DNA of 64,000 nucleotides. Origin: Vibrio marisflavi CECT 7928. Its GTDB lineage: Bacteria; Pseudomonadota; Gammaproteobacteria; Enterobacterales; Vibrionaceae. This document shows, one piece after another, positions 1 through 10,015 of this stretch. A model generated the notes under the pieces. That model ran no database searches and was not told the origin of the DNA. It saw only the letters and a list, made by a program, of their open reading frames with translations. The stretch lies in NCBI RefSeq assembly GCF_921294215.1, contig NZ_CAKLDM010000002.1, positions 1,984,001 through 2,048,000 of the forward strand. Reading direction: 5' to 3'. The position numbers and the translations under genes were made by a program. Numbering within the stretch: position 1 is the first letter of the stretch; each line of letters starts with the position of its first letter.

Positions 1-1
1 T

Positions 2-943
2 ACACGTCGCCCTGAAGTAATGGGTGGTATTGGCGGCTTTGGTGCACTTTGCGAACTGCCAACTAAGTACAAGCAACCTGTTCTAGTTTCTGGCACAGAT
101 GGAGTTGGAACAAAACTGCGCCTTGCTCTAGATATGGGCAAACACGATACAATCGGTATCGACTTGGTCGCAATGTGTGTGAATGACCTGATTGTACAGG
201 GCGCTGAGCCGCTATTCTTCCTAGACTACTACGCGACTGGCAAACTGGATGTTGATACTGCGGCTGACGTAGTCACTGGTATTGCTGATGGTTGTGTTCA
301 AGCTGGATGTTCACTAATCGGTGGTGAAACTGCTGAAATGCCAGGAATGTACGAAGGCGAAGACTACGATGTTGCTGGGTTCTGCGTCGGTGTTGTTGAA
401 AAAGAAAACATTATCGATGGCACTAAAGTAGCAGCTGGCGATGCACTTATTGCTGTTGGTTCAAGTGGCCCACACTCAAACGGCTACTCTCTAATTCGCA
501 AGATCTTAGAAGTCTCTGGCGCAAGCAAAGAAGAGATTCTTGAAGGTAAAAGCATTGGCGAGCACCTACTAGAGCCAACCAAAATTTACATTAAGTCTGC
601 GCTCGATCTTATTGAGAAGCACGATATCCACGCGATTTCTCATATTACTGGTGGCGGTTTCTGGGAAAATATCCCGCGCGTACTTCCAGAAGGAACGAAA
701 GCAGTCATCGATGGCAACAGCTGGCAGTGGCCAACAATCTTCAACTGGCTACAAGAGAAAGGCAACGTTGATACCCATGAAATGTATCGCACCTTTAACT
801 GTGGCGTTGGCCTTGTCATAGCTCTCCCACAAGCACAGGCAGATTCAGCCGTTGAATTACTAAAAGAGCATGGTGAAAACGCTTGGGTTATCGGTAGTAT
901 TGCTCAAGCAGACGCTGCTGAAGAACAAGTTGAGATCTGCTAA
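2..943 (+). CDS. purM: Phosphoribosylformylglycinamidine cyclo-ligase (AIR synthetase), 5' end cut by window
   Basis: PurM closes the imidazole ring in the fifth step of purine synthesis, converting FGAM and ATP to aminoimidazole ribotide in the cytosol. The frame is open from base 2 (reading TRRPEVMGG), so the ATG at 20 is internal. About 33 N-terminal residues lie outside the window compared with the roughly 345-residue family length. Visible family signatures include [12 protein letters not shown], the DYYATGKLD segment, [11 protein letters not shown] and [12 protein letters not shown]. The stop is two bases before the purN start, so the genes are co-transcribed and probably translationally coupled. 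The PurR operator known for this operon in other bacteria would lie outside the window. Confidence 0.97.
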   Translation, partial: TRRPEVMGGIGGFGALCELPTKYKQPVLVSGTDGVGTKLRLALDMGKHDTIGIDLVAMCVNDLIVQGAEPLFFLDYYATGKLDVDTAADVVTGIADGCVQAGCSLIGGETAEMPGMYEGEDYDVAGFCVGVVEKENIIDGTKVAAGDALIAVGSSGPHSNGYSLIRKILEVSGASKEEILEGKSIGEHLLEPTKIYIKSALDLIEKHDIHAISHITGGGFWENIPRVLPEGTKAVIDGNSWQWPTIFNWLQEKGNVDTHEMYRTFNCGVGLVIALPQAQADSAVELLKEHGENAWVIGSIAQADAAEEQVEIC

Positions 944-945
944 GC

Positions 946-1584
946 ATGAAGAATATTGTTGTTTTAATCTCTGGCAACGGAACTAACCTGCAAGCGATCA
1001 TTGATGCATGTGAGAGCAACATAACCGCAGGCAAAGTAACTGCGGTATTTTCAAACAAAGCTGATGCTTATGGTCTTGAACGAGCTAAGCTTGCGGGTGC
1101 TTCAGGAGTTTTCATCGATCCTAAGCAATTTGAAACTCGTGAAGCGTTTGATCAAGAGTTGATGGAGAAAATTGACAACTATCAGCCTGATTTAATTGTT
1201 CTTGCGGGCTATATGCGTATTTTAAGCAACGGATTTGTTCGCCACTACCTAGGTAAAATGGTTAACATTCATCCATCTTTGCTGCCTAAGTACCCTGGCC
1301 TAAATACTTATCAGCGTGCTATCCATGCGGGTGATGAAGAACACGGAACCAGTGTCCACTTTGTAACGGAGCAGTTAGATGGCGGACCTGTTATCTTGCA
1401 AGCTAAGGTGCCGATTTTTGACGAAGATAATGTCGAAGAACTAACTAAGCGAGTGCAAAGCCAAGAGTACAGAATCTACCCGTTAGTGGTTGATTGGTTT
1501 GTTAATGATCGCCTTGAGATGAAAGATGGTAAAGCTTTCTTAGACGGCAATCAGCTTGGCATTCACGGTTACGCGGAAGAGTAA
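946..1584 (+). CDS. purN: Phosphoribosylglycinamide formyltransferase 1
   Basis: PurN transfers a formyl group from 10-formyl-tetrahydrofolate to glycinamide ribonucleotide, the third step of purine synthesis. The 212-residue protein opens with IVVLISGNGTNLQ, the phosphate-binding loop. It carries the catalytic Asn and His in NIHPSLLPKYPGL (around residues 107-109) and the catalytic Asp in the EQLDGGPV segment (about residue 145). Length is normal for the family. It follows purM directly and ends before a strong terminator, so purMN is the 3' end of a transcript that begins outside the window. Confidence 0.97.
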   Translation: MKNIVVLISGNGTNLQAIIDACESNITAGKVTAVFSNKADAYGLERAKLAGASGVFIDPKQFETREAFDQELMEKIDNYQPDLIVLAGYMRILSNGFVRHYLGKMVNIHPSLLPKYPGLNTYQRAIHAGDEEHGTSVHFVTEQLDGGPVILQAKVPIFDEDNVEELTKRVQSQEYRIYPLVVDWFVNDRLEMKDGKAFLDGNQLGIHGYAEE

Positions 1585-1602
1585 CTGTAACCAGCAATTG
1601 TG

Positions 1603-1631
1603 AAAAAGGGATGCATCGTGCATCCCTTTTT
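1603..1631. terminator. Bidirectional Rho-independent terminator between purN and the amidotransferase gene
   Basis: A perfect 13-bp inverted repeat (arms 1603-1615 and 1619-1631) with a TCG loop. It starts with five A and ends with five T, so it can stop transcripts from either strand. It separates the convergent purN and the minus-strand gene at 1639. Confidence 0.9.
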
Positions 1632-1638
1632 AGTTTAC

Positions 1639-2472
1639 TTACAAACGTCGCTTCTTTTTCTCTTTCGGCTTTGCGTAAGCAACATCTTTGAGTTGCTCAG
1701 CATTACCGTCAATCAATTCACCGAACTGAAATAGGGAAAACTCTCCTGGCTTCATTCTATGCCAAGTTTCGTCATTGGTAAGCGGCTGTGTTGCGATAAC
1801 CGTTACAATATCATTTGGCGTCGTTTCCTCTTGGAAATTGACTGTCATTTCTTCATCAATGAGGCTAGCTTTTCCAAACGGCGCACGACGAGTGATCCAA
1901 TAAAGATGATTGGTGCAATACGACATAACATACTCGCCATCTGACAAGAGCATATTGAACACGCCCCTTTCACGCAGCTTATCGCAGCACTTGGTTACAA
2001 ACCTAAATACTTCCAGCATATCTGTCGGTGGCTGAGGATATTCTTTTTCAAGCTCTCCCATCAACCAACAAAATGAAAACTCGCTATCCGTTTCTCCGAC
2101 TGCGCGATGACGCCCAGTTGGCCAATCTTCATAGTCTGCCAACTGGCCATTATGTGCGAAAGTCCAATACCTTCCCCAAAGTTCACGAGTAAATGGGTGA
2201 GTATTAACAAGACTCACTTCTCCACGATTTGCCTGACGAATATGGCTTATCACAGCTCGGCTTTTTATTGGATAGCTTTGAACTAAATCTGCAATTTTTG
2301 AATCACAACTTGGGTTTGGATCTTTAAATGTTCTAAACCCTTTACCTTCATAGAAGGCAATGCCCCAACCATCACTATGGGGGCCAGTATTTCCCCCTCG
2401 TTGAATAAGCCCTGCAAAGCTAAAACAAATATCGGTGGGAACATTAGCGCTCATTCCGAGCAATTCGCACAT
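1639..2472 (-). CDS. Class II glutamine amidotransferase, YafJ-like
   Basis: A 277-residue protein beginning MCELLGMSAN, in which Cys2 (exposed after Met removal) is the N-terminal nucleophile of class II glutamine amidotransferases. HSDGWGIAFY, a THPFTRELWGRYWTFAHNGQL segment in two parts and the GETDSEFSF motif match the YafJ/DUF4873-like family. It consists of a glutaminase domain with no synthase domain attached, so the acceptor of the released ammonia is unknown. The C-terminus is a basic KPKEKKKRRL tail. The yafJ-gmhA-fadE order is like that of Escherichia coli, although here fadE diverges from the other two. It is downstream of gmhA by about 22 bases and probably shares its transcript. 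Confidence 0.88.
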   Translation of the reverse strand: MCELLGMSANVPTDICFSFAGLIQRGGNTGPHSDGWGIAFYEGKGFRTFKDPNPSCDSKIADLVQSYPIKSRAVISHIRQANRGEVSLVNTHPFTRELWGRYWTFAHNGQLADYEDWPTGRHRAVGETDSEFSFCWLMGELEKEYPQPPTDMLEVFRFVTKCCDKLRERGVFNMLLSDGEYVMSYCTNHLYWITRRAPFGKASLIDEEMTVNFQEETTPNDIVTVIATQPLTNDETWHRMKPGEFSLFQFGELIDGNAEQLKDVAYAKPKEKKKRRL

Positions 2473-2494
2473 AGACTACATTCTCCCTAAAGTG

Positions 2495-3070
2495 TTATTC
2501 CATTTCTTTTTCAATCAGCTGGATAATGATGTGAATAATTTTAATGTGGATTTCTTGAATTCTATCCGCGTATCCAAAGTGGGGAACTCGGATTTCAATA
2601 TCCGCAACTCCTGCCATTTTTCCGCCATCTTTACCTGTCAAAGCGATGGTTTTCATTCCTTTCGCTTTAGCCGCTTCAATAGCATTCAAGATATTGCCTG
2701 AGTTACCCGATGTAGATAGTCCGAACAATACATCACCTGACGCGCCAACCGCTTCTACGTAACGAGAAAATACAAAGTCATAACCAAAGTCGTTACTCAC
2801 ACATGATAGGTGGCTTGGGTCCGAAATCGCGATACCAGGGTAGCCCGGACGGTTTTCTCTGTAACGACCAGTCAGCTCTTCAGCAAAGTGCATTGCGTCA
2901 CAGTGAGATCCACCGTTACCACACGAAAGTACTTTCCCACCTTGCTTAAATGAGTCAGCAATCAATTTTGCCGCTTTTTGAATTTGCTCGATGTTTTTTT
3001 CGTCACTAATAAATTTGTTTAATACGTCTGCCGCTTCCGTGAGTTCATTTTTTATTAGATCTAGGTACAT
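2495..3070 (-). CDS. gmhA: Sedoheptulose 7-phosphate isomerase (phosphoheptose isomerase)
   Basis: GmhA converts D-sedoheptulose 7-phosphate to D-glycero-D-manno-heptose 7-phosphate, the first step to the heptose of lipopolysaccharide inner core. The 191-residue protein is a single SIS domain. It contains [19 protein letters not shown] (substrate and zinc site), [12 protein letters not shown] (SIS sugar-phosphate loop), [11 protein letters not shown] and [16 protein letters not shown] near the C-terminus, which carries the metal-binding His. It is nearly collinear with E. coli LpcA. The start is preceded by AAGAGAAACCCT. It is transcribed divergently from fadE. Confidence 0.96.
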   Translation of the reverse strand: MYLDLIKNELTEAADVLNKFISDEKNIEQIQKAAKLIADSFKQGGKVLSCGNGGSHCDAMHFAEELTGRYRENRPGYPGIAISDPSHLSCVSNDFGYDFVFSRYVEAVGASGDVLFGLSTSGNSGNILNAIEAAKAKGMKTIALTGKDGGKMAGVADIEIRVPHFGYADRIQEIHIKIIHIIIQLIEKEME

Positions 3071-3397
3071 AGGGTTTCTCTTAATTGATCGATTAATGGG
3101 TACTGAGCCGATTCTGATTGAAAAGAGCTATGTGGCTACAACAAAGCCCGAAGCTCTAAAACCTGAGTTTACATCAAGCCTTGCTCGCTTCGATAGCAGA
3201 AAAGTAACAATTTATACATCTTGGGGTAAGAAACATACTCACATTGCTGAAAGGGTGCTTTCGTCATAACTCGTCTAGCTCAAAAACAAGCATTTTCTGC
3301 TCAATTAAAATTTTTCCTTTACAAGTTGATAACAAAAACACACAATAACTGGTACGACCACATACCAGTTAACAAATCCTATACGAGGAAATAAAGT
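3071..3397. other. Intergenic region between gmhA and fadE
   Basis: This 327-base gap separates divergent genes and should hold both promoters. The plus strand is open from ATG 3096 to 3269 (57 codons), but I see no Shine-Dalgarno before it, no family resemblance and no terminator after it, so I do not call it a gene. The only site I can name is the FadR operator near 3347-3370. TTTACA at about 3317-3322 is a plausible -35 for fadE, with an AT-rich stretch about 17 bases on. Confidence 0.5.
3347..3370 (+). promoter_or_regulatory. FadR operator upstream of fadE
   Basis: The 17 bases AACTGGTACGACCACAT at 3347-3363 match the FadR operator pattern ANCTGGTCNGACNTGTT closely and are nearly identical to the E. 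coli fadBA operator as I remember it. The site also forms part of a perfect 8-bp inverted repeat (AACTGGTA at 3347-3354, TACCAGTT at 3363-3370). It lies 28 bases before the fadE start, a position suited to repression that is relieved by long-chain acyl-CoA. Confidence 0.8.
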
Positions 3398-5851
3398 ATG
3401 GCGCCCCTACTCGCTGTTATATCTTTTTTTGTTGTATTACTTGCTTGTCTTTACCACCGACGCTCTATTGTAACCACCCTATCCTTGCTCACCGCTACAA
3501 TGATCGCTTTATCATTTGCTGGGTTAATAAATATTGCTGCGTGGGCAGTATTCGTTGTTTTATCCGCAGTCATTTCGATACCTTCTGTACGTCAAAGACT
3601 CATCTCTCGCCAAGCGTTTAACCTGTTTAAGAAAGTCTTACCTGAGATGTCTCAAACAGAAACCGAAGCCCTGGAAGCGGGCACAGTATGGTGGGAAGCA
3701 GAGCTGTTTGCAGGAAAGCCAAATTGGAAAAAACTCGATGCAATCAGTGCACCAAAGCTGAGCCCTGAAGAACAAGCTTTTCTTGATGGTCCGGTGAATA
3801 CAGTATGTGCAATGGTGAATGACTATCAGGTCACTCACGAACTTGCCGATTTGCCACCAGACGTATGGCAATACCTAAAAGATAACAAGTTCTTCGCCAT
3901 GATTATCAAGAAAAAATATGGTGGACTAGAGTTTTCTGCCTACGCTCAATCGTTGGTTCTGCAAAAGCTCACTGGCGTATCTAGCGTTTTATCTTCTACC
4001 GTAGGCGTTCCCAACTCATTAGGACCAGGCGAGCTTCTTCAGCATTATGGAACTAAAGAGCAGAAAGACCATTACTTACCTCGACTAGCCGAAGGTAAAG
4101 AAATCCCTTGTTTTGCTCTTACTAGCCCCGAAGCTGGTTCTGATGCGGGCTCTATTCCTGACTTTGGCGTAGTCTGCTATGGAGAATGGAAAGGCGAAAC
4201 TGTTTTAGGCATGAGCCTAACATGGAACAAACGTTATATTACTCTTGCTCCAGTCGCCACTGTGTTAGGTCTCGCCTTCAAGCTAAAAGATCCTGACAAT
4301 CTACTCGGCGATAAAAAGGATATCGGTATTACCTGTGCACTCATTCCAACCGACTTATCGGGCGTTGAAATTGGTCGTCGCCACTTCCCACTAAATATAC
4401 CTTTTCAAAACGGGCCAACTCGAGGAGAGAATGTTTTTGTTCCGCTCGATTTCATTATTGGTGGCTCAAAAATGGCAGGGCAAGGCTGGCGCATGCTGGT
4501 TGAATGCCTGTCGGTTGGACGCGGAATCACCCTACCTTCAAATTCCACGGGTGGACTAAAAACGGCCGCGCTAGCTACCGGAGCATACGCTCGTATTCGT
4601 CGCCAATTCAAACAACCTATTGGCCATATGGAAGGTATAGAAGAACCGTTAGCACGTATTGGTGGTAATGCCTATGTTATGGATGCAGCCAGTACCTTGA
4701 CAGTTGCCGGTATTGATTTAGGTGAAAAGCCTTCCGTGATTTCAGCGATTGTAAAATACCACTGCACCCACAGAGGGCAGCAAGGAATCATTGATGCAAT
4801 GGACATCGTTGGTGGCAAAGGTATTTGCTTAGGCCCATCCAACTTCCTAGCTCGTGGTTATCAAGGAGCCCCAATAGCCATTACAGTAGAAGGCGCGAAT
4901 ATTCTTACTCGTTCAATGATCATTTATGGGCAAGGAGCAATTCGTTGCCATCCATACGTTCTAACCGAGATGCAATCTGTGCACTCTAATACCTCAAACG
5001 CCTTACAAACTTTTGATAGCGCGCTCACCAAGCACGTTGGTTTTACATTGAGTAACCTTGCAAGAAGTTTTTGGTTAGGGTTAACAGATGGCGTTGGCTC
5101 AAGCTCTCCAAGCAAAGATCAAACCAAACGCTACTACCAACAGGTCAATCGTTATAGTGCAGTATTAGCACTTCTTTCTGATGTATGTATGGCGACATTA
5201 GGTGGTTCATTAAAGAGAAAAGAGCGTTTGTCTGCTCGACTTGGTGATGTATTGAGCCAACTCTATTTAAGTACCTCAACACTCAAGCGCTTCGACTTGG
5301 AGGGTAGACAGAAAGAAGATCTGCCGCTTGTTCATTGGGGACTGCAAGATAGCTTATATCAAACTGAGCATGCAATAGCAGAACTGCTTGAGAACTTACC
5401 AAACAAATGGCTTGGTAAGCTGCTTAAATTCATCGTTATGCCTTATGGAAAGGTACGCAGAAAACCAAGTGATAAGTTAGATAACCAAGTAGCACAAATA
5501 CTGCAAACGCCTTCGGCTACACGTTCAAGGTTAGGCCGCTACCAATTTGTGCAAGAGTGCGAAAATAGCCCTGTTGGTAAGATTGAAAAAGCATTAGAAG
5601 TCATACTAAGTGCAGAGCCTGTGTTCAATAAGATCTGTAAAGCGACAAATAGCAAAAGACCATTTGTAAGGCTAGATGAAGTTGCTGCAATTGGACTAGA
5701 GAAAAATATTATTAATAATCAAGAGGCTGAGCTGTTAATTGAAGCAGAACAAAGGCGCCTCGAAACAATCAATGTTGATGACTTCGAGCCACATGAGCTG
5801 TCTAGCTTAACTACAATACCCATCGATACGCGAAACAATCATGTAGCATAG
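3398..5851 (+). CDS. fadE: Acyl-CoA dehydrogenase, membrane-associated long form
   Basis: FadE is the FAD-dependent enzyme that introduces the trans-2 double bond in the first step of fatty acid beta-oxidation. The protein is 817 residues, the usual length of the FadE family and about twice that of ordinary acyl-CoA dehydrogenases. Residues 1-60 are strongly hydrophobic (two membrane segments), as in E. coli. The dehydrogenase core runs from about 110 to 500, with [15 protein letters not shown] and [11 protein letters not shown] as family signatures. The C-terminal 300 residues are the long FadE-specific extension. Expression should be repressed by FadR through the operator at 3347-3370. It is monocistronic and closed by a terminator. 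Confidence 0.96.
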   Translation: MAPLLAVISFFVVLLACLYHRRSIVTTLSLLTATMIALSFAGLINIAAWAVFVVLSAVISIPSVRQRLISRQAFNLFKKVLPEMSQTETEALEAGTVWWEAELFAGKPNWKKLDAISAPKLSPEEQAFLDGPVNTVCAMVNDYQVTHELADLPPDVWQYLKDNKFFAMIIKKKYGGLEFSAYAQSLVLQKLTGVSSVLSSTVGVPNSLGPGELLQHYGTKEQKDHYLPRLAEGKEIPCFALTSPEAGSDAGSIPDFGVVCYGEWKGETVLGMSLTWNKRYITLAPVATVLGLAFKLKDPDNLLGDKKDIGITCALIPTDLSGVEIGRRHFPLNIPFQNGPTRGENVFVPLDFIIGGSKMAGQGWRMLVECLSVGRGITLPSNSTGGLKTAALATGAYARIRRQFKQPIGHMEGIEEPLARIGGNAYVMDAASTLTVAGIDLGEKPSVISAIVKYHCTHRGQQGIIDAMDIVGGKGICLGPSNFLARGYQGAPIAITVEGANILTRSMIIYGQGAIRCHPYVLTEMQSVHSNTSNALQTFDSALTKHVGFTLSNLARSFWLGLTDGVGSSSPSKDQTKRYYQQVNRYSAVLALLSDVCMATLGGSLKRKERLSARLGDVLSQLYLSTSTLKRFDLEGRQKEDLPLVHWGLQDSLYQTEHAIAELLENLPNKWLGKLLKFIVMPYGKVRRKPSDKLDNQVAQILQTPSATRSRLGRYQFVQECENSPVGKIEKALEVILSAEPVFNKICKATNSKRPFVRLDEVAAIGLEKNIINNQEAELLIEAEQRRLETINVDDFEPHELSSLTTIPIDTRNNHVA

Positions 5852-5875
5852 AGAAACAAACATAGGCCACTTAAC

Positions 5876-5908
5876 AAAAACCCCGTAACTTTAAGCTGCG
5901 GGGTTTTA
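5876..5908. terminator. Bidirectional terminator between fadE and the TIGR03503-like gene
   Basis: The stem AAAACCCCG/CGGGGTTTT (core arms 5881-5885 and 5899-5903) has a 13-base loop, A-rich before and T-rich after. It lies between convergent genes. Confidence 0.8.
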
Positions 5909-5932
5909 TTTTATATGCTTGGTCGAAAGTTA

Positions 5933-7180
5933 TCACTCATCGGGAATGTCGAGCTTCATCTCTGGAATTTGCCTACTGGCCTTGAACTTGCGCCACACAA
6001 ACCAAATAACGAAGCCTAGGAAAATAGCGACCACATTACCGATAGCGATAAAAATCATACTACGAGTACGAGCTTCTTCTCTCATCTTCAACATGCGCAG
6101 CTCTTCTAAGATTTTCTGTTGCTGCAATTCCCTTTCCTGCTGAATTCGGCGGGTTTCATCGATATCGACATCTTCCAATACACTGTAAGTGCGGTTATTC
6201 AAGGTAAACATCAGTGGGCGATCGGTTCCCGCTTCAGTGGCATAAACTCGACCAAACCAAGTGAAGTTTCCTAGCTGACCAGTATTAGGCAAATCGATTT
6301 CCAATTTTAAGCTATCTTTGTCAGCGTAGTCCTCAAGCTTAACTTCTGTCTCTTCAGGGTCTAATCGGGTTATGTGAGCAGCCAGAGAGCCGGGCTTAAT
6401 AGCTCCTTCTTCACCCGAAATAATCACTTTGTGGCTTACCCCTTCTTCCCGGGCTTGAATAAAAGTCACATGGTAAGGCTCTGGATAAACTAAGACTTGC
6501 TGCTCTTGAGCACGCAAAAACACACCATTACCAGAAGTAATTCTCACAACATATTTACCCGGGCGAGACTTAATCGGCAAAGTAACAGTAAACACGCCAT
6601 CACCCGGATATTCATCTAGCCCTTTACCATCATCGAAAAATTCCCCTATCACTTCAGGTATTGGTCGGGCTTCTTCATCTAATTCTGCTTCATTCGAAAC
6701 ATACTTAGTAAATGTGACCTTTAACTCAAGCCTGTCTAAAAAGTCCCTTAACACTAAAGGCTTGTTATCTGAGGTTAGTTGCGCTGTAAATTTGATATGT
6801 TCGCCATGATATAAACGTGCGGGCATTTTATCGGTCGATAGTTCTAAATGTGAAAACATCTTGATGTTGTTCTTTGGCGTGACTTTTCCTATCGCTTGCC
6901 AAGGGCCGGGCATTGGTTTGTCGATCATGATGATATCCATTGAGGGTTCTTGATACCACTGAACCTTCTTTGGCTTTTTCCATGCGTAATATTTTGTCCC
7001 GTCAGGGCGAACCAAGACAACTGGCTTAGAGGGCTTTTCTCTATAAATAACAAAGGTGACTTGTTCAACGGTGGGATCGATGCGGAATCGGTTGTCTAGC
7101 AACGACATGGTGGTCTCAGTTGCTGCAATAGCGCTATTACAAAGCAATACGCCAAGCAAAACCCATATCGTCCTTAACAT
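5933..7180 (-). CDS. TIGR03503 family membrane-anchored protein of unknown function
   Basis: A 415-residue protein that I recognise, from its opening (signal peptide then LLDNRFRIDPTVEQVTFVIY), as the conserved family TIGR03503 of vibrios and relatives; no biochemical role is known to me. Residues 1-19 are a cleavable-looking signal peptide ending SAIAA. The middle is beta-rich and includes DGKGLDEYPGDGVFTVTLPI, typical of extracellular Ig-like folds. Residues about 343-372 are an E/Q/R-rich coiled coil, followed by one membrane helix (about 375-395) and a short basic cytoplasmic tail. The topology is thus periplasm-out with a C-terminal anchor. It is followed 36 bases upstream by dnaQ on the same strand. 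Confidence 0.75.
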   Translation of the reverse strand: MLRTIWVLLGVLLCNSAIAATETTMSLLDNRFRIDPTVEQVTFVIYREKPSKPVVLVRPDGTKYYAWKKPKKVQWYQEPSMDIIMIDKPMPGPWQAIGKVTPKNNIKMFSHLELSTDKMPARLYHGEHIKFTAQLTSDNKPLVLRDFLDRLELKVTFTKYVSNEAELDEEARPIPEVIGEFFDDGKGLDEYPGDGVFTVTLPIKSRPGKYVVRITSGNGVFLRAQEQQVLVYPEPYHVTFIQAREEGVSHKVIISGEEGAIKPGSLAAHITRLDPEETEVKLEDYADKDSLKLEIDLPNTGQLGNFTWFGRVYATEAGTDRPLMFTLNNRTYSVLEDVDIDETRRIQQERELQQQKILEELRMLKMREEARTRSMIFIAIGNVVAIFLGFVIWFVWRKFKASRQIPEMKLDIPDE

Positions 7181-7216
7181 ATATTCTCCCGCAATCCGTT
7201 GAAGTTGAGTTAAGCT

Positions 7217-7957
7217 TTATCGCCAGAGACAACTTCCATTCTTTTCAATAAGATCCAATCTTTTCTGGTGTGCATCTAGTTCATCGGCGGAAGCCCGCAA
7301 AACCTTTAGCGCTTTTCTGCCACTAGCCGCACGTTTTATCAATTCACCACCAGCCATATTGTCTCCTTGGGCACCAGCATTAAACTGCAAAGATGTTTGG
7401 CCACCTGTCATCAACAAATAAACGTCAGCCAAAATCTCCGCATCGAGCAATGCTCCGTGGAGGGTTCGGTGCGAGTTGTCGATGCCATAACGCTCACATA
7501 ACACGTCCAAGTTGTTGCGCTTCCCGGGGAAGATCTTTTTCGCCATGGCTAGCGTATCAGTGACTTTGCAGTATTGCTCTGTCGTACCGATAGACTTATC
7601 TAGTTTTCCAAATTCATAGTCCATAAAGCCCACATCGAAGGGCGCGTTATGGGCAACAAGCTCAGCACCATCAATAAACTCTAAAAACTCTTGATGCACT
7701 TTGCCATAGTCTGGCTTATCACGCAGAAACTCATCGGTAATACCGTGTACCTTGATCGCATCTGGCTGAATTTCTCTGTCTGGCTTGATGTAAACGTGGA
7801 AGTGTCGACCTGTTAACTTACGGTTGACGATCTCGACAGCTCCGATTTCAATAATTCGATGGCCTAGATAATGTGGACCACTATCAGTATTCATACCTGT
7901 GGTCTCAGTATCGAGTACAACGATGCGATTCTGGTCAGAATTGTGGCTAGTATTCAT
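7217..7957 (-). CDS. dnaQ: DNA polymerase III epsilon subunit (3'-5' proofreading exonuclease)
   Basis: DnaQ is the proofreading subunit of the replicative polymerase core and binds the alpha subunit, whose gene dnaE is 8 kb away. The 246-residue protein has the DEDDh exonuclease motifs: VVLDTETTGM (ExoI, around residues 14-22), AHNAPFDVGF (ExoII) and HGALLDAEILADVY (ExoIII with the general-base His and last Asp). The roughly 60 C-terminal residues form the alpha-binding tail. It is transcribed divergently from rnhA with only 56 bases between the starts, the arrangement known in E. coli, so their promoters must overlap. Confidence 0.97.
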   Translation of the reverse strand: MNTSHNSDQNRIVVLDTETTGMNTDSGPHYLGHRIIEIGAVEIVNRKLTGRHFHVYIKPDREIQPDAIKVHGITDEFLRDKPDYGKVHQEFLEFIDGAELVAHNAPFDVGFMDYEFGKLDKSIGTTEQYCKVTDTLAMAKKIFPGKRNNLDVLCERYGIDNSHRTLHGALLDAEILADVYLLMTGGQTSLQFNAGAQGDNMAGGELIKRAASGRKALKVLRASADELDAHQKRLDLIEKNGSCLWR

Positions 7958-8013
7958 AATAATAATTGTGTCAGACTATGTAATTAACGTACTTCATTCA
8001 ATAGTATCAAATC

Positions 8014-8484
8014 ATGACGAAACAAGTAGAAATTTTCACCGACGGTTCCTGCTTAGGTAATCCAGGTCCTGGCGGCTACGGCATCTTAATGCGTTACAAA
8101 GACATTGAAAAGCCACTGTCAAAAGGATTTAAACTGACAACGAATAATCGAATGGAGATGATGGCTGCAGTGGTCGCATTAAAGACATTAAAAGAACCAT
8201 GCGATGTGATACTCACGACCGACAGCCAGTACGTGCGCCAAGGAATTACTCAGTGGATTCACAATTGGAAAAAACGTAACTGGAAAACTGCGGACAAGAA
8301 ACCTGTCAAAAACGCCGATTTATGGAAAGCGCTCGACGCAGAATCTCAACGTCATCAAATTGATTGGCGGTGGGTAAAAGGACACGCTGGCCATAGAGAA
8401 AACGAAATTTGTGATGAGTTAGCTAGGACTGCGGCTGAAGCCCCAACCGAAGAAGACAGTGGATATATTACAGAACAGGGTTAA
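8014..8484 (+). CDS. rnhA: Ribonuclease HI
   Basis: RNase HI degrades the RNA strand of RNA-DNA hybrids, removing R-loops and primers. The 156-residue protein has all four catalytic acids in recognisable contexts: [18 protein letters not shown] (first Asp, about residue 10), [11 protein letters not shown] (Glu, about 48), ILTTDSQYV (Asp, about 70) and ENEICDELA (last Asp, about 134), with HAGHRENE supplying the His. The stop overlaps by four bases the stop of the convergent methyltransferase gene. No clear Shine-Dalgarno precedes the ATG, as expected for a very short leader. Confidence 0.97.
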   Translation: MTKQVEIFTDGSCLGNPGPGGYGILMRYKDIEKPLSKGFKLTTNNRMEMMAAVVALKTLKEPCDVILTTDSQYVRQGITQWIHNWKKRNWKTADKKPVKNADLWKALDAESQRHQIDWRWVKGHAGHRENEICDELARTAAEAPTEEDSGYITEQG

Positions 8485-9218
8485 CTTTTATTTTTTGTAT
8501 GGCTGTTGTAGTTAACACTCACGGGAGATAGCTTACGCTTCAGTTGCCAATGCGGGCGTATAGGCTTTAGCGGATAAGTACGTTTGCGAGCCACAATAAA
8601 GTACAAGCTACCAAATATTTGAATCCAGTTACTAAAGCTATTTTCCAGTGCCGTCCACATTGGTGGATAAGTTTGAAACGGAAATACAGCATAAGAGTCT
8701 TGGTGGATAACTTGGTAATTCAACAAGCCTAACCAGTCTTTAATTCGGTTAGGCGTAAACATCCGACCACTCCAAGGTAAATTATTTTTCCGCCAAGGCA
8801 TTAGGCTGGATAACCCTGTAATACTGATCGGGTTAAACCCAGTCACAATAAGGTACCCGTCATCAATCATAACCCTGTCAACTTCGCGCAGCATTCTGTG
8901 CGGGTCGTTACAATAATCTAACTGATGAGCCATGATCACCGCATCAAAACTTTTTTCCAAAAATGGTAAGTCATAGCCATCAGCAACAATATTATGCAAC
9001 TCGTTCTGGATATCTAAGTTCACTTGGTGTTGAATACTACAATCAACACTGGTGAGCTCACAGCTTAAGCCTCCTAGCTTTAGCATGTGGTAACCAAATA
9101 ATTTTGGGCTCCACTCATCGAGGCGAAGCTGAATAGACTCACTTACCCATTGGCCGTTTTTCAATTGGGCCCACGAGTGAGGTTTTTCTAGCTCTTTTTC
9201 GCTGCGTGCTGGCTTCAT
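8481..9218 (-). CDS. SAM-dependent methyltransferase, YafS-like
   Basis: A class I methyltransferase of about 245 residues, of the methyltransferase-11 type, that always sits beside gloB and rnhA in enteric bacteria and vibrios (yafS in E. coli). The substrate is unknown. Seen: a variant SAM-binding region near residue 30-50, the acidic [21 protein letters not shown] motif IV region in two halves, and [15 protein letters not shown]. The frame extends to a TTG at 9254, but I chose ATG 9218 because AAGAGAAAATAGAGT precedes it and the conserved MKPARSEKE start lies there. It diverges from gloB and converges on rnhA. Confidence 0.82.
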   Translation of the reverse strand: MKPARSEKELEKPHSWAQLKNGQWVSESIQLRLDEWSPKLFGYHMLKLGGLSCELTSVDCSIQHQVNLDIQNELHNIVADGYDLPFLEKSFDAVIMAHQLDYCNDPHRMLREVDRVMIDDGYLIVTGFNPISITGLSSLMPWRKNNLPWSGRMFTPNRIKDWLGLLNYQVIHQDSYAVFPFQTYPPMWTALENSFSNWIQIFGSLYFIVARKRTYPLKPIRPHWQLKRKLSPVSVNYNSHTKNKS

Positions 9219-9256
9219 TAATACTCTATTTTCTCTTGGATGTTGGAGACTCAAGA

Positions 9257-10015
9257 ATGTTACATATCAAAAGCATACCTGCATTTAATGATAATTACAT
9301 CTGGCTGATAAAAAATAGTGATAATCGCTGTGCAGTGGTCGATCCCGGAGATGCTGAGCCCGTACTCGATTACCTCAATCAGCATGACTTAAAGTTAGAA
9401 GCAATTTTAATAACTCACCATCATCACGATCATATAGGCGGCATTGCTGAGTTGGTACGCCAACACCCTGAGGTCAATGTTGTTGGCCCAGCCTCTGAGC
9501 CCGTCCCTACTCTCACTCATGAAGTCAAAGCGGGTGATCAGATAGAGCTATTTGGTGAAGTCTTTTTGGTATTAGGCTTACCTGGGCATACTAATGGCCA
9601 TATTGGCTATGTGGGAGACGCGAAGTTGTTCTGCGGTGATGTGCTTTTCTCCGCTGGATGTGGTCGTGTCTTTGAAGGCACTATGGAAGAAATGTATAGC
9701 TCACTAAATAAAATATGCGCGCTACCAGAGGAAACCGAAGTCTATTGTGCTCATGAATACACAGCAGCCAATATCGCTTTTGCTCTTGCGGTTGAGCCAG
9801 ACAATGACCTTCTTCGACAATATCGAGATAAGGTCAATCGTCTAAGAGGACAAAACGTTCCAACCATTCCGACAAGCATACGCCAAGAGAAGTGGGTCAA
9901 CCCATTTCTCCGTACAGATCAAGCAAGTGTGATTAAATCAGTCTCCAATCGAACCGGAAAAACTGATCCTTTGTCAATATTTACAGCATTACGCGAGTGG
10001 AAAAACGAATTTTGA
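9257..10015 (+). CDS. gloB: Hydroxyacylglutathione hydrolase (glyoxalase II)
   Basis: GloB hydrolyses S-D-lactoylglutathione to D-lactate and glutathione, the second step of methylglyoxal detoxification. The 252-residue protein has the metallo-beta-lactamase fold with the [10 protein letters not shown] zinc motif (about residues 52-61), [11 protein letters not shown], the [13 protein letters not shown] metal segment and [11 protein letters not shown]. The reading frame is open 17 codons further upstream, but that extension is hydrophobic and does not match the family, so I start at [16 protein letters not shown]. It diverges from the YafS-like gene by 38 bases. Confidence 0.95.
   Translation: MLHIKSIPAFNDNYIWLIKNSDNRCAVVDPGDAEPVLDYLNQHDLKLEAILITHHHHDHIGGIAELVRQHPEVNVVGPASEPVPTLTHEVKAGDQIELFGEVFLVLGLPGHTNGHIGYVGDAKLFCGDVLFSAGCGRVFEGTMEEMYSSLNKICALPEETEVYCAHEYTAANIAFALAVEPDNDLLRQYRDKVNRLRGQNVPTIPTSIRQEKWVNPFLRTDQASVIKSVSNRTGKTDPLSIFTALREWKNEF

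Noticed and set aside
2991..3269. 92-codon plus-strand frame across the gmhA start
   Set aside because: The first third is antisense to gmhA. The rest lies in the gmhA-fadE gap without a Shine-Dalgarno, a recognisable product or a terminator.
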